Shown here: positions 1 through 6,521 of the stretch, piece by piece
How positions within the stretch are numbered: position 1 is the stretch's first letter
Layout of the letters: the number at the start of each line of letters is the position of its first letter
Source: Synergistaceae bacterium
GTDB taxonomy: Bacteria; Synergistota; Synergistia; Synergistales; Synergistaceae
NCBI GenBank assembly: GCA_031274465.1
Contig: JAISQC010000118.1
Location: 1 to 14,364 of the forward strand
Length of the DNA stretch: 14,364 nt
Direction of reading: 5' to 3'
The notes under the pieces: model-generated
Databases searched by the model: none
Told to the model about the DNA's origin: nothing
What the model saw: the letters and a program-made list of their open reading frames with translations, nothing else
Translations under genes and position numbers: made by a program

Positions 1-600
1 GGCGAGATAGAGTCATTCGTCGGGAAATTGTCCGGCGACGGGCGAATGCCCTGCATGATCGGCGGAGAGCATCTCGTGACGCTTGGCGCGGTCCGCGCGC
101 TGGCCTCTGGCTGCGAGAACCTCCGCGTAGTCCACTTCGACGCCCATGCCGACATGCGCGACGAGTACATGGGGGAAAAGCTGTCGCACGCCACCGTCAT
201 GCGCAGGGTGTGGGACATCCTCGGCGACGGGAGGATATATCAGTTCGGCATACGGTCGGGCTGCAGGGACGAGCTGGAATGGTCCGAAAATCGCGTCGCG
301 CGGGAATTTTTCGCCGCCTCCGGGATCGGGGAGGCGGCCCGGGAGATTGGGCGAGATCCGATATACCTGACAGTGGACCTCGACGTGCTGGACCCGTCGC
401 AGTTTCCCGGAACGGGGACCCCGGAGGCTGGGGGGATGTCGTTCGGCGATCTGCTCGGCGCGATATTGGAAATGAAGGGGCTAAACGTCAAGGGGTTCGA
501 CATCTGCGAGCTGTCGCCGCACTACGACCAGTCCGGCGCGTCCACCGCGCTCGCGTGCAAAATCCTGCGCGAGATGCTGCTGGCTTTTTCCGGCAAGTGA
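1..600 (+). CDS. speB: agmatinase / arginase-family ureohydrolase, 5' end outside window
   Basis: C-terminal 199 codons of a Mn-dependent ureohydrolase, which hydrolyses the guanidino group of agmatine (or a related substrate) to release urea in the cytoplasm. The frame is open from base 1, so the start lies upstream; roughly 90 residues are missing compared with typical ~290-aa members. Metal-ligand motifs are all visible, numbered from the window edge: GGEH (His24), DAHAD (Asp47, His49, Asp51) and VDLDVLDP (Asp126, Asp128). The loop PGTGTPEAGG and the late DICELSPHYD segment are also typical. These support an active enzyme. Agmatinase versus arginase, formiminoglutamase or guanidino-acid hydrolase cannot be settled without the N-terminus, but the GTGTPEAGG loop and the ELSP segment resemble SpeB. 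It converges on the carD-like gene with 60 bp between stops. Confidence 0.9.
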   Translation, partial: GEIESFVGKLSGDGRMPCMIGGEHLVTLGAVRALASGCENLRVVHFDAHADMRDEYMGEKLSHATVMRRVWDILGDGRIYQFGIRSGCRDELEWSENRVAREFFAASGIGEAAREIGRDPIYLTVDLDVLDPSQFPGTGTPEAGGMSFGDLLGAILEMKGLNVKGFDICELSPHYDQSGASTALACKILREMLLAFSGK

Positions 601-660
601 CAAGAAAACCGCCGCCTCACCGCTGCCGCGCCAGTGCGTTTGCCAGCGCCCGGGCTTGGT

Positions 661-1188
661 TCACGCAGGACTGTCCTGCTGCCCGCTTATCCTGCGCGCG
701 ATATACGACTTGACCTGTTCCCTCGGTATGTCGAGGGCTACGGACAGTTCCCCGAAGAGCATGTCCTCGGCCTGCCTCATGAACATCTCTTCCTGAGTGT
801 TGAGCTTGCGGCTGTGTTCCAGCAGAAATTGTTTTTTCGAGTGTATGGACATGGTGAGTTCCATGAGCTTCGCGCAGTCGCGCGTGTTGAGGATGGATTT
901 GCAGTGTTCTGCGATCTGCCTGATCTCGCTGCCCTGATATGGCTCGGGCGCCTCATTTCGAACCATGTCTATGATATTTTCCGCGTCTTTTTTGGTGATG
1001 ACGTGGCGCATCAGCATATTTTCATTGTCGGCCGGGTTGTAAATAACGCAGTCCTGATGCAGCGGCTTCAAGACGTAGTAAAGCCTTTCCTTGTCCACGT
1101 TGGGCAAATCGAGCCTGGTGATGTCCGTGATCCTGCAAACGAAACTGCTTCCCCCATAGACGATTAAATCTCCTATCCGATAATCCAT
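661..1188 (-). CDS. CarD-like / TRCF-RID domain transcription regulator
   Basis: 175-aa protein of the CarD family, whose N-terminal Tudor-like domain binds the RNA polymerase beta subunit and whose helical C-terminus touches promoter DNA. The N-terminus shows the family pattern: YRIGDLIVYGG (residues 3-13), then ITDITRLD and a YYVLKPL strand at about 37-43, followed by a charged, mostly helical C-terminal region ending ARRISGQQDSPA. I chose ATG at 1188 because AAGGAG (1197-1202) lies 8 nt upstream; a GTG at 1197 is in frame but overlaps that ribosome site. The gene stands alone on the minus strand, with a possible extended -10 about 290 bp upstream. CarD proteins affect rRNA and stress transcription in some phyla; the role here is unknown. 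Confidence 0.82.
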   Translation of the reverse strand: MDYRIGDLIVYGGSSFVCRITDITRLDLPNVDKERLYYVLKPLHQDCVIYNPADNENMLMRHVITKKDAENIIDMVRNEAPEPYQGSEIRQIAEHCKSILNTRDCAKLMELTMSIHSKKQFLLEHSRKLNTQEEMFMRQAEDMLFGELSVALDIPREQVKSYIARRISGQQDSPA

Positions 1189-1199
1189 CCCCCGCACTC

Positions 1200-1550
1200 C
1201 TTATCCGCGCGATCGGCAGATGCCGAGCGTCGCCTTGAATTTCCATCTGGCTGCAATGGACATCCGCGCCCGCCTCTGCTGCGGGCCTCGCGCCTGGATG
1301 GGCGCGCGTTTGCCATAAAAATGGGCCTCTTGCGCGGAGAACGAACAGCTCATACGCCGCCGAAAGGGGCTTGCGTCCGGCGATTCCTCGGGAAATCAAG
1401 ATGTGAAATCACTCATTCATCAGAATTACAAAGACGTTCTGATATTAGGGCCTGTGCTCGTCAAATCCGCGCGCTACTTGTCTATTATAGCACAATAATC
1501 GCGCCGCGCGTCCGCAATAAAAAATTGATGATTCTCATAGATAACAATTA
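1200..1550. other. gene-free region upstream of the carD-like gene and the umuD-like operon
   Basis: About 350 bp with no convincing gene. The longer open frames crossing it lack ribosome sites and do not look like proteins. It holds a minus-strand extended -10 (1484-1492) and a 6-bp inverted repeat, TCAGAA (1420-1425) and TTCTGA (1437-1442), spaced by 11 nt. The right end (1440-1550) is AT-richer, as expected for a promoter region. If the -10 is used, the carD-like mRNA would have a 5' leader of almost 290 nt. Confidence 0.6.
1484..1492 (-). promoter_or_regulatory. extended -10 element, candidate carD-like gene promoter
   Basis: On the minus strand the sequence reads TGC-TATAAT, a perfect extended -10 (TGN plus consensus hexamer). 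No good -35 is seen 16-18 bp upstream, which is acceptable for extended -10 promoters. It points toward the carD-like gene about 290 bp away. Assignment to that gene is inference. Confidence 0.45.
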
Positions 1551-1564
1551 ATGTCCATTGACAT
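1551..1564. promoter_or_regulatory. palindrome ATGTC-N4-GACAT, candidate SOS-type operator
   Basis: Perfect 5-bp inverted arms separated by CATT. The right arm overlaps the -35 hexamer of the umuD-like promoter, a classic repressor position. Further ATGTC half-sites lie at 1573-1577 and 1586-1590, so GACAT (1560-1564) also pairs with the ATGTC at 1573 across 8 nt. It differs from the E. coli (CTGT-N8-ACAG) and Bacillus (GAAC-N4-GTTC) LexA sites, but LexA sites vary between phyla. Position and the downstream umuC make an SOS operator plausible; that is inference. Confidence 0.4.
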
Positions 1565-1587
1565 GGCATTGTATGTCGGCGTATCAT
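1558..1587 (+). promoter_or_regulatory. sigma-70-type promoter of the umuD-like/umuC operon
   Basis: Consensus -35 TTGACA (1558-1563), an 18-bp spacer and -10 TATCAT (1582-1587, 5 of 6 matches). Transcription would begin near 1594, about 33 nt before the umuD-like start codon. The strong hexamers suggest repression is needed to keep it off, in line with the overlapping palindrome. Confidence 0.65.
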
Positions 1588-1626
1588 GTCTTTGTTTACA
1601 TATTATATTTACGAGGTGTAACCATC

Positions 1627-1923
1627 ATGCCATTCGACAAAAGATTCGCCCATTCGAAGAAAGACGCTCCCCCCGACGCGAGGGACCGCTTCGCCGCGCT
1701 TGCGCCGATGGTAGTCAGGGAGCCGATCTCGACTCACATCGTGGCGAGCAGGTCGCCCTCGGGCAAGAGGCGGTATCTGGTGGTGGACAGGGCGGTCGCC
1801 CCGCAGGACGGGGATATCGTCCTCATGTCGATGCGCAATGGCTTCAACGTCGGCAGGTACAGGGCTGGCATCCCCATCGAGTCGGTCTGGGGGACCGTCG
1901 TGTGGTATCTGCAGCAGGGGTGA
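1627..1923 (+). CDS. UmuD/LexA-fold (S24-like) protein lacking the Ser-Lys catalytic dyad
   Basis: 98-aa protein. Residues 50-67 (YLVVDRAVAPQDGDIVLM) and 84-95 (ESVWGTVVWYLQ) follow the C-terminal core of UmuD/LexA (E. coli UmuD has LIVDSAITASHGDIVI and then VFGVVIHVV). In active members a GDSM motif precedes the first strand and a Lys follows at the VKK position. Here no GDSM is present, only ASRSPSGKRR, and VKK is replaced by Val-Gly-Arg (75-77). Self-cleavage and peptidase activity are therefore unlikely. The 50-residue N-terminal part is basic and proline-rich, and I do not recognise it. ATG 1627 has GAGGTG 8 nt upstream. UmuC begins 5 nt after its stop, so it is probably a structural partner of the polymerase, comparable to UmuD'. 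Fold assignment fairly sure; loss of the dyad is read from the motifs without an alignment. Confidence 0.72.
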   Translation: MPFDKRFAHSKKDAPPDARDRFAALAPMVVREPISTHIVASRSPSGKRRYLVVDRAVAPQDGDIVLMSMRNGFNVGRYRAGIPIESVWGTVVWYLQQG

Positions 1924-1928
1924 GGCGG

Positions 1929-3173
1929 ATGCCGATGATCGCGCTCTGCGACTGCAACAATTTTTTCGTCTCGTGCGAGCGAATTTACCGGCCCGCCTTG
2001 ATCGGGAAGCCCGTGGTCGTCCTGTCGTCGAACGACGGGTGCATTGTATCGCGTTCCGACGAGGCAAAGGCCATGGGCATCCCGATGGGGGAGCCGTACT
2101 TTCGCATCGAGCCCCTCTTGAGGGCCAGAGGCGTCATCGTGTGCTCCGGCAACCTGGCCATGTACAAAGAGGTGTCGTCGAAAGTCATGAGGCTGCTGTC
2201 AGGCTTCACCGACAAAATGGAGGAATACTCGATAGACGAGGCGTTCCTCGACTTCGGCATCGCCGCCCGCGAACCTCTCGAATGCGCTTCCGAGATACGG
2301 CGCAAGGTGGGCCGGTGGGTCGGCATACCTGTTTCCATCGGCCTGGCGGCTACGAAAACCCTCTCGAAGCTGGCGTCGGACAAGGCGAAGAAAAGCGAGG
2401 GGGGAGTGTTTCAGATAACGGCGTGCTCGGCAAAAGGCGTGCTCGACTCGACCCCCGTCGAAGAAGTTTGGGGCATAGGCCGCAAGAGCGCGGCGATGCT
2501 CGGGCGTTGGGGCATATTCACGGCGGGGGACTTTGCGCGAAAGGACCCTCTCTGGGTCAGGAAAATGATGACCGTAAGAGGGCTGATGACCCAATCGGAG
2601 CTGTCCGGGCAGCCATGTCTGCCACTGGTCACGGCGCCCTTGCCGCCGAAATCCATACAGGTTTCGCGCACGTGGGGCAGCCCGCTCGAATCGTTTGACG
2701 ACGTGCGGTGCGCGGTCATGGAGAACGTCATCAGCGCGGGGCAGTCCTTGAGAAAGTGTCGGCTGGCGGCTGGGGCGATGGAGGTTTTCATACGCCATGG
2801 GTACCGGCACAGCGGGGAGTGCGGATATTTCGCCGATAGCGTCCGTTTCGGCAACCCCATCCTCAGCGACGCGGAGCTAGTTCACGAGGCGATGCGGATG
2901 CTCGGGAAGATATACAGTCCGGGGCGCAGGTACACACAAGGCGGCGTGACCTTACGCGATTTTTGCGAGTCGAGCAGTCGCCAGCGCGAGCTGTGGGAGG
3001 ACAGCGCCTATGAGCGGCGCGCGAAACACGAGCGCCTCTCCCGCGCGGTGGACATGATAAACGAGCGCTTGGGGGGGCTGGCCATCTATCCCGCCGCTCT
3101 TGCGGCAAAAGACAAAAAATGGCGCCCCCGCGTGAAGCATCTACACGCGGAACCCACGGTCTTGAACCTGTAA
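1929..3173 (+). CDS. umuC: Y-family DNA polymerase, UmuC-type (Pol V catalytic subunit)
   Basis: 414-aa error-prone translesion polymerase. The palm/finger motifs are intact: MIALCDCNNFFVSCERIY with catalytic Asp8, then SSNDGCIVSRSDEAKAMGIPMG, and YSIDEAFLDF with Asp103 and Glu104. The thumb helix-hairpin-helix appears as VWGIGRKSAAMLGRWGI (about 180-196). The little-finger domain follows, and residues 352-356 (QRELW) resemble a beta-clamp binding motif. The length fits UmuC (about 420 aa). ATG 1929 is preceded by AGGGGTGAGG, which overlaps the stop of the umuD-like gene, so the two are probably co-translated. The frame is open further upstream to about 1551, but that part reads the umuD-like gene out of frame and is not protein. 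Acts at stalled replication forks, presumably with the small protein encoded before it. Confidence 0.95.
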   Translation: MPMIALCDCNNFFVSCERIYRPALIGKPVVVLSSNDGCIVSRSDEAKAMGIPMGEPYFRIEPLLRARGVIVCSGNLAMYKEVSSKVMRLLSGFTDKMEEYSIDEAFLDFGIAAREPLECASEIRRKVGRWVGIPVSIGLAATKTLSKLASDKAKKSEGGVFQITACSAKGVLDSTPVEEVWGIGRKSAAMLGRWGIFTAGDFARKDPLWVRKMMTVRGLMTQSELSGQPCLPLVTAPLPPKSIQVSRTWGSPLESFDDVRCAVMENVISAGQSLRKCRLAAGAMEVFIRHGYRHSGECGYFADSVRFGNPILSDAELVHEAMRMLGKIYSPGRRYTQGGVTLRDFCESSSRQRELWEDSAYERRAKHERLSRAVDMINERLGGLAIYPAALAAKDKKWRPRVKHLHAEPTVLNL

Positions 3174-3191
3174 TTGAGGCCGCCGTATGCG

Positions 3192-3220
3192 TTGACAATA
3201 ATATGGCAGGAGAATATAAT
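3192..3220 (+). promoter_or_regulatory. perfect consensus sigma-70 promoter of the sulfur amino acid operon
   Basis: TTGACA (3192-3197), exactly 17 bp, then TATAAT (3215-3220): the textbook consensus. It lies 18 bp after the umuC stop, and transcription would start near 3227, giving a 5' leader of about 60 nt before the PLP enzyme gene. No riboswitch or operator is visible, and the leader is too short for a T-box or SAM element. Confidence 0.8.
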
Positions 3221-3256
3221 TTTAGCAACTTGATGGGGAAAAGGGGTTAAACAATC

Positions 3257-3286
3257 ATGCGTCGGCGCTCCGTATCCTGTTATTGA
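3257..3286 (+). CDS. 9-codon leader peptide ORF (candidate)
   Basis: Reads MRRRSVSCY then TGA. It has its own strong ribosome site, AAGGGG at 3241-3246, 10 nt before ATG. Its stop (3284-3286) lies one nucleotide before the ATG of the PLP enzyme (TGA-C-ATG). The PLP gene has no ribosome site of its own at the right distance, so ribosomes finishing the leader would be expected to reinitiate. The Arg-Arg-Arg and Ser-Val-Ser-Cys-Tyr codons suggest possible sensing of charged tRNA, perhaps Cys. No terminator-antiterminator pair is seen, so any control would act on translation. Existence of the peptide is inference from the signal layout. Confidence 0.5.
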   Translation: MRRRSVSCY

Positions 3287-3287
3287 C

Positions 3288-4445
3288 ATGACAAAAGACG
3301 AATTTGAAACCCTGCTCGTGCACGGCGCTTGCGGCTCGGATGAGCCTTGGGGCGCCCTCACTACGCCGATTTGCCAGACGGTCACGTTTCGGCAGGGAGA
3401 GATCGGCGTCGAGCCCCCGTTTGACTACAGCAGGTCGGGCAACCCGACCAGAAAGGCCCTCGAACGCCAGATAGCCCTGCTGGAAGGGGGCGATCACGGA
3501 TACGCGTTCTCTTCCGGAATGGCCGCTATTACGGCAGTCTTCTTCCTGTTCGGGCCGGGTGACGAGATACTGATCCCACTCGACCTGTACGGCGGGACGT
3601 ACAGGCTATTGGACGCTTACTTCAAGAATTTCGGCGTCTCGTGGAGGATAGTGGACACGACGGACGCCGCCTCGCTTGAAAACGAGTTTTCCCCCCGCAC
3701 CAGGGCGGTGCTTCTCGAAACCCCCACCAACCCATTGCTGAGAGTGAGCGACATAGCGGCGGTGTCAGGCGCCGCGCACAGGCACGGCGCGCTGGTCATC
3801 GCGGACAACACTTTCCTGTCGCCGTACTTCCAGCGCCCATTGGCGCTCGGCGCGGACATCGTGGTGCATAGCGCGACGAAATACATCGGAGGCCACAACG
3901 ACGTGCTTGGCGGGCTGGTGGCGCTGAAGGACCCGGAACTGGCGGAGCGTTTCCTTCAGGTCCAAAAATCGACGGGCGGGGTCCTCGGGCCGTTCGACTC
4001 GTACCTCCTGCTGCGCGGGCTGAAAACCCTCGGCCTCCGCATGGACAGGGAGACGGAAAACGCCCTCGCCGTGGCCCGGTGGCTGGTCGGGCGCAGCGGA
4101 GCGGACAAGGTTTACTATCCGGGCTTGGAGAGCGACCCCGGCTACGAAATTCAGAAAAAGCAGGCGAGCGGCGCAGGGGCGCTGCTGTCGTTCGAGCTGA
4201 ACGAAGCGCACTCGGTGAAGGAGTTTTTCGCGGCGCTGAAGGTCATAACCCCGGCTGAGAGCCTCGGAGCAGTCGAGTCGCTGGCCTGCCATCCGGCTAC
4301 GATGTCGCACGCGTCGATACCGCCCGAGATGAGGGCCGAAATGGGCATCACCGACAGGCTCGTCCGCCTCGCGATAGGCATAGAGGGCATAGGCGCGCTG
4401 ATCGCGGACCTCGACGGCGCGTTTTCCGCCTCCGGGCCAAAATGA
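3288..4445 (+). CDS. trans-sulfuration PLP enzyme (cystathionine gamma-synthase / beta- or gamma-lyase family)
   Basis: 385-aa fold-type I PLP enzyme of the Cys/Met metabolism family, the usual length. Visible are YSRSGNPT (48-55, phosphate contacts from the partner subunit), SSGMAAI (75-81), the ETPTNPLLR segment (144-152), IADNTF with Asp173 holding the PLP ring nitrogen, HSATKYIGGHND with the Schiff-base Lys198, SLGAVESLACHPATMSH (325-341), and LVRLAIGIE with Arg360 binding the substrate carboxylate. Cytoplasmic homotetramer by family. It makes or breaks cystathionine, linking cysteine with homocysteine and methionine; exact specificity cannot be read from motifs. Pairing with CysE 28 bp downstream favours cysteine supply. 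ATG 3288 is the only usable start in frame, yet it lacks a ribosome site and is probably coupled to the leader ORF. Confidence 0.9.
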   Translation: MTKDEFETLLVHGACGSDEPWGALTTPICQTVTFRQGEIGVEPPFDYSRSGNPTRKALERQIALLEGGDHGYAFSSGMAAITAVFFLFGPGDEILIPLDLYGGTYRLLDAYFKNFGVSWRIVDTTDAASLENEFSPRTRAVLLETPTNPLLRVSDIAAVSGAAHRHGALVIADNTFLSPYFQRPLALGADIVVHSATKYIGGHNDVLGGLVALKDPELAERFLQVQKSTGGVLGPFDSYLLLRGLKTLGLRMDRETENALAVARWLVGRSGADKVYYPGLESDPGYEIQKKQASGAGALLSFELNEAHSVKEFFAALKVITPAESLGAVESLACHPATMSHASIPPEMRAEMGITDRLVRLAIGIEGIGALIADLDGAFSASGPK

Positions 4446-4473
4446 ATGTGACGGCGAAGAGGGGCGTACGCGC

Positions 4474-5427
4474 ATGACCGGCATGGGCGGAAAGGGAAGC
4501 TACAGCATAAACCAGCTTACCGAATCGATATTGGCGAGCTACCGCGAGGAAGAGGGCATCATCAGGATCGGGGCGGGGAACCAGATCAGCAGCGCCGTCG
4601 TGGTCGAGATAATAGAAGACCTCCGCTGCCTGATCTTCGCGGGATATTTCGGCAAAAAACGCCTCAAGCGCGATTCAGTGGAATACTATGTCGGCGAATT
4701 GCTGGAAGCCCTCATCTACAACCTGCAGAAGCAGATCGCGCGCGCCCTGCGCTGCGGCGAGGCCAGGGCCGATTCGGAAGTGGAAAGCGAGGCCGGGTAT
4801 CTCGCCAGGGCTTTTTTGGCCCGCATCCCAAACATAAGGAGCGTCCTGGCGAGCGACGTGGCGGCGTTTTACGACGGAGACCCGGCCGCGTTCAGCAAGG
4901 ACGAGATCATCATGTCGTATCCGGGCATCTACGCCATAATGGTGAACAGGCTGGCTCACGAGCTCCACCTGCTCGGAGTTCCCATGATTCCAAGGATGAT
5001 GACCGAGCACGCCCACAGCCTGACTGGGATCGACATTCACCCCGGGGCGTCCATCGGGCATCACTTTTTCGTCGATCACGGCACGGGCATAGTCGTTGGC
5101 GAGACGACCGTCATAGGAAACTACGTGAAGATATACCAAGGCGTCACGCTGGGGGCGCTTTCAACGCGCGGCGGCCAGACGCTGAAGGGCGTGAAGCGCC
5201 ACCCCACTATCGAGGACCACGTGACGATCTACTCCGGCGCGTCCATACTAGGCGGCGGCACTGTGATAGGCGAGGGCGTGGTGATCGGCTCGAACGCCTT
5301 CATCACAAAGAGCGTGCCCGAAAAAACGAGGGTCAGCGTGAAAAACCCCGAGCTGCAGTTCAAAGAAGACGAGCGTTTGCGCAACGTGGAGTTCGCCCAA
5401 GGGGAGTTCTGGGACTACGTCATTTGA
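4474..5427 (+). CDS. cysE: serine O-acetyltransferase, long EpsC-type
   Basis: 317-aa enzyme making O-acetylserine from serine and acetyl-CoA, the first committed step of cysteine synthesis. The N-terminal helical domain (about 1-180) is followed by a left-handed beta-helix of hexapeptide repeats (about 180-290). Catalytic residues by analogy to E. coli CysE are Asp187 (in IDIHPGASIG) and His202 (in VDHGTGIVVGET); the KGVKRHPTI loop follows at 238-246. The C-terminus ends ...YVI: a terminal Ile is what inserts into the active site of O-acetylserine sulfhydrylase (CysK) in the cysteine synthase complex, but no cysK is in this window. ATG 4474 has AAGAGGGG 9 nt upstream. In operon with the trans-sulfuration gene; a terminator follows. 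Confidence 0.94.
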   Translation: MTGMGGKGSYSINQLTESILASYREEEGIIRIGAGNQISSAVVVEIIEDLRCLIFAGYFGKKRLKRDSVEYYVGELLEALIYNLQKQIARALRCGEARADSEVESEAGYLARAFLARIPNIRSVLASDVAAFYDGDPAAFSKDEIIMSYPGIYAIMVNRLAHELHLLGVPMIPRMMTEHAHSLTGIDIHPGASIGHHFFVDHGTGIVVGETTVIGNYVKIYQGVTLGALSTRGGQTLKGVKRHPTIEDHVTIYSGASILGGGTVIGEGVVIGSNAFITKSVPEKTRVSVKNPELQFKEDERLRNVEFAQGEFWDYVI

Positions 5428-5436
5428 CCTCAAGCC

Positions 5437-5471
5437 CGCGAGTTGCGCAATATGAGGCTCGCGTCTTTTTT
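5437..5471 (+). terminator. intrinsic terminator of the cysE operon
   Basis: CGCGAG (5437-5442) pairs with CTCGCG (5458-5463) across a 15-nt loop that itself holds the palindrome TTGCGCAA, followed by TC and six T residues (5466-5471). It begins 10 bp after the cysE stop. A competing stem, CCTCA (5428-5432) with TGAGG (5453-5457), is possible but has no T run of its own. Confidence 0.65.
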
Positions 5472-5472
5472 A

Positions 5473-5513
5473 GCCGCCCCCGGCTGGCGCGCAAAATGCC
5501 ATGCGGGGGCGGC
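5473..5513 (-). repeat. very stable stem-loop at the 3' end of the DUF4198 transcript
   Basis: Perfect 9-bp arms GCCGCCCCC (5473-5481) and GGGGGCGGC (5505-5513), with a further TGGC/GCCA stem inside the 23-nt loop. On the minus strand it begins 18 nt after the DUF4198 stop. It is followed there by TAAAAAAG, not a T run, so it is not a standard intrinsic terminator. It may end or protect the DUF4198 mRNA, or block read-through between the convergent genes. Confidence 0.55.
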
Positions 5514-5530
5514 AGGTGTTCCCTTGCCCC

Positions 5531-6421
5531 TTATTTCTTCAGCGGGAAGTTTATGGTCGAGCGATAGCGGGTTTCCCCGCCGACCTCCAGGTCTCCGTCG
5601 GTGAATATGTAAACTTCGCCGAGCGCGTCCGAACCCGCCGGGATCTCCGGCAGCGGCAGGGCCGCTATGCCGTCCGGGCCTGTTACCGACGCGCGCATCG
5701 CCGGCTGCCCTGCGCCAGAATAGCTGAGCACGCTCAGCCACTCGGATTCGCCCAGCCCCTTGTAGCCGATGTACACCACCACGCCCTTCTGCGGCTTGCC
5801 GCCGAGGAGGGCTTCCACCCGCACGGATTGGCCCGGCTTCACGCTGGCCAGGTCGTCGGCCGGCCGCAGCTCGATCCCGTCGAAGCCAAAGTGCGCGGCG
5901 CGCGGCTTCGTCGATTCGCCGTCCGCCGTCAGGTTGACGAACGTCTTAGCGAATGCCTTGACGTTTCCGTAGCTGCACGCGCCGGCGAACGTCACGGTCC
6001 CCTCGGAGGGTATCTTGTACGAAACCGCGTTGCTGTTGAAAACGTCCGCCATCACGGCGTACGCCGCGTCGTCGGGGCGGTTTTTCTTCTGCTCGGCGAA
6101 AGCGGCCGCCACCTCTTCGTACGAATACTGCTTCCTCGCCCCGTCTCTGATGTCCACGTAGGATATCTCGAGGTCCGACGCGGAGTCGCCCTTGAAGGCG
6201 GCGAGCGCGAGCGGGCCGAAATTATATCCCGTGGCGTCGTTCGTGTAGAACGGCAGGTCGGGTTTTCCAAGCGGCTCCGAGATCGACGCGGTGACCTCGA
6301 CGGTATCGCCTACCGCCGTCTCGGTCTTCCCGGGGTACAAAACGGCGTTGTGCGCGGTGGCCGGAAGCGCGATGGCGATCAATGCGAGCATGGCGAGAAA
6401 TAACAGTTGCGTTTTTTTCAT
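5531..6421 (-). CDS. exported DUF4198 family protein, possible metal-uptake component
   Basis: 296-aa protein with a clear Sec signal peptide: Lys-rich start (MKKTQ), a hydrophobic core to about residue 20, and a cleavage site after LPATA, leaving His24 as mature residue 1. An AH motif at this point is typical of DUF4198 proteins, where the early His is thought to bind metal; relatives (NikM-like) accompany nickel or cobalt transporters. The rest is beta-rich, with segments such as KPGQSVRVEALLGGKP and GVVVYIGYKG (about 194-225) resembling the Ig-like repeats of the family. ATG 6421 has AAGGAG 10 nt upstream. No transporter gene is adjacent, so the partner is unknown. Located outside the cytoplasmic membrane. 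Family call good; metal role is inference. Confidence 0.75.
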   Translation of the reverse strand: MKKTQLLFLAMLALIAIALPATAHNAVLYPGKTETAVGDTVEVTASISEPLGKPDLPFYTNDATGYNFGPLALAAFKGDSASDLEISYVDIRDGARKQYSYEEVAAAFAEQKKNRPDDAAYAVMADVFNSNAVSYKIPSEGTVTFAGACSYGNVKAFAKTFVNLTADGESTKPRAAHFGFDGIELRPADDLASVKPGQSVRVEALLGGKPQKGVVVYIGYKGLGESEWLSVLSYSGAGQPAMRASVTGPDGIAALPLPEIPAGSDALGEVYIFTDGDLEVGGETRYRSTINFPLKK

Positions 6422-6521
6422 TCTTCAACAACTCCTTCGATTTTTCTTGATTTGTTTCTTGATACGAACTCATAAATTCCCTGTCCGACCGACAATCACC
6501 TCCATTTATATTTTTTCATTG

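Noticed and set aside
665..679. Perfect hairpin GCAGGA-CTG-TCCTGC as a terminator between the convergent speB and carD-like genes
   Set aside because: It lies inside the last codons of the carD-like gene and has no T run on either strand.
1022..1399. 125-codon minus-strand frame upstream of and overlapping the carD-like gene
   Set aside because: No ribosome site, low-complexity Arg/Ala-rich product, and it runs into the carD-like gene in another frame.
1420..1442. TCAGAA-N11-TTCTGA inverted repeat as a second regulatory operator
   Set aside because: Short arms, not near a core promoter, and expected by chance in a region of this size; kept only as a note.
1551..1928. Open frame extending umuC upstream by 126 codons
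   Set aside because: It reads the umuD-like gene out of frame; a strong ribosome site and the family N-terminus place the umuC start at 1929.
3221..3287. Riboswitch or T-box in the leader of the sulfur operon
   Set aside because: The leader is only about 60 nt and shows no conserved aptamer, T-box sequence or terminator.
6222..6473. 83-codon frame overlapping the DUF4198 start
   Set aside because: After about 20 codons it simply reads the DUF4198 gene in a wrong frame with an Arg-rich product.
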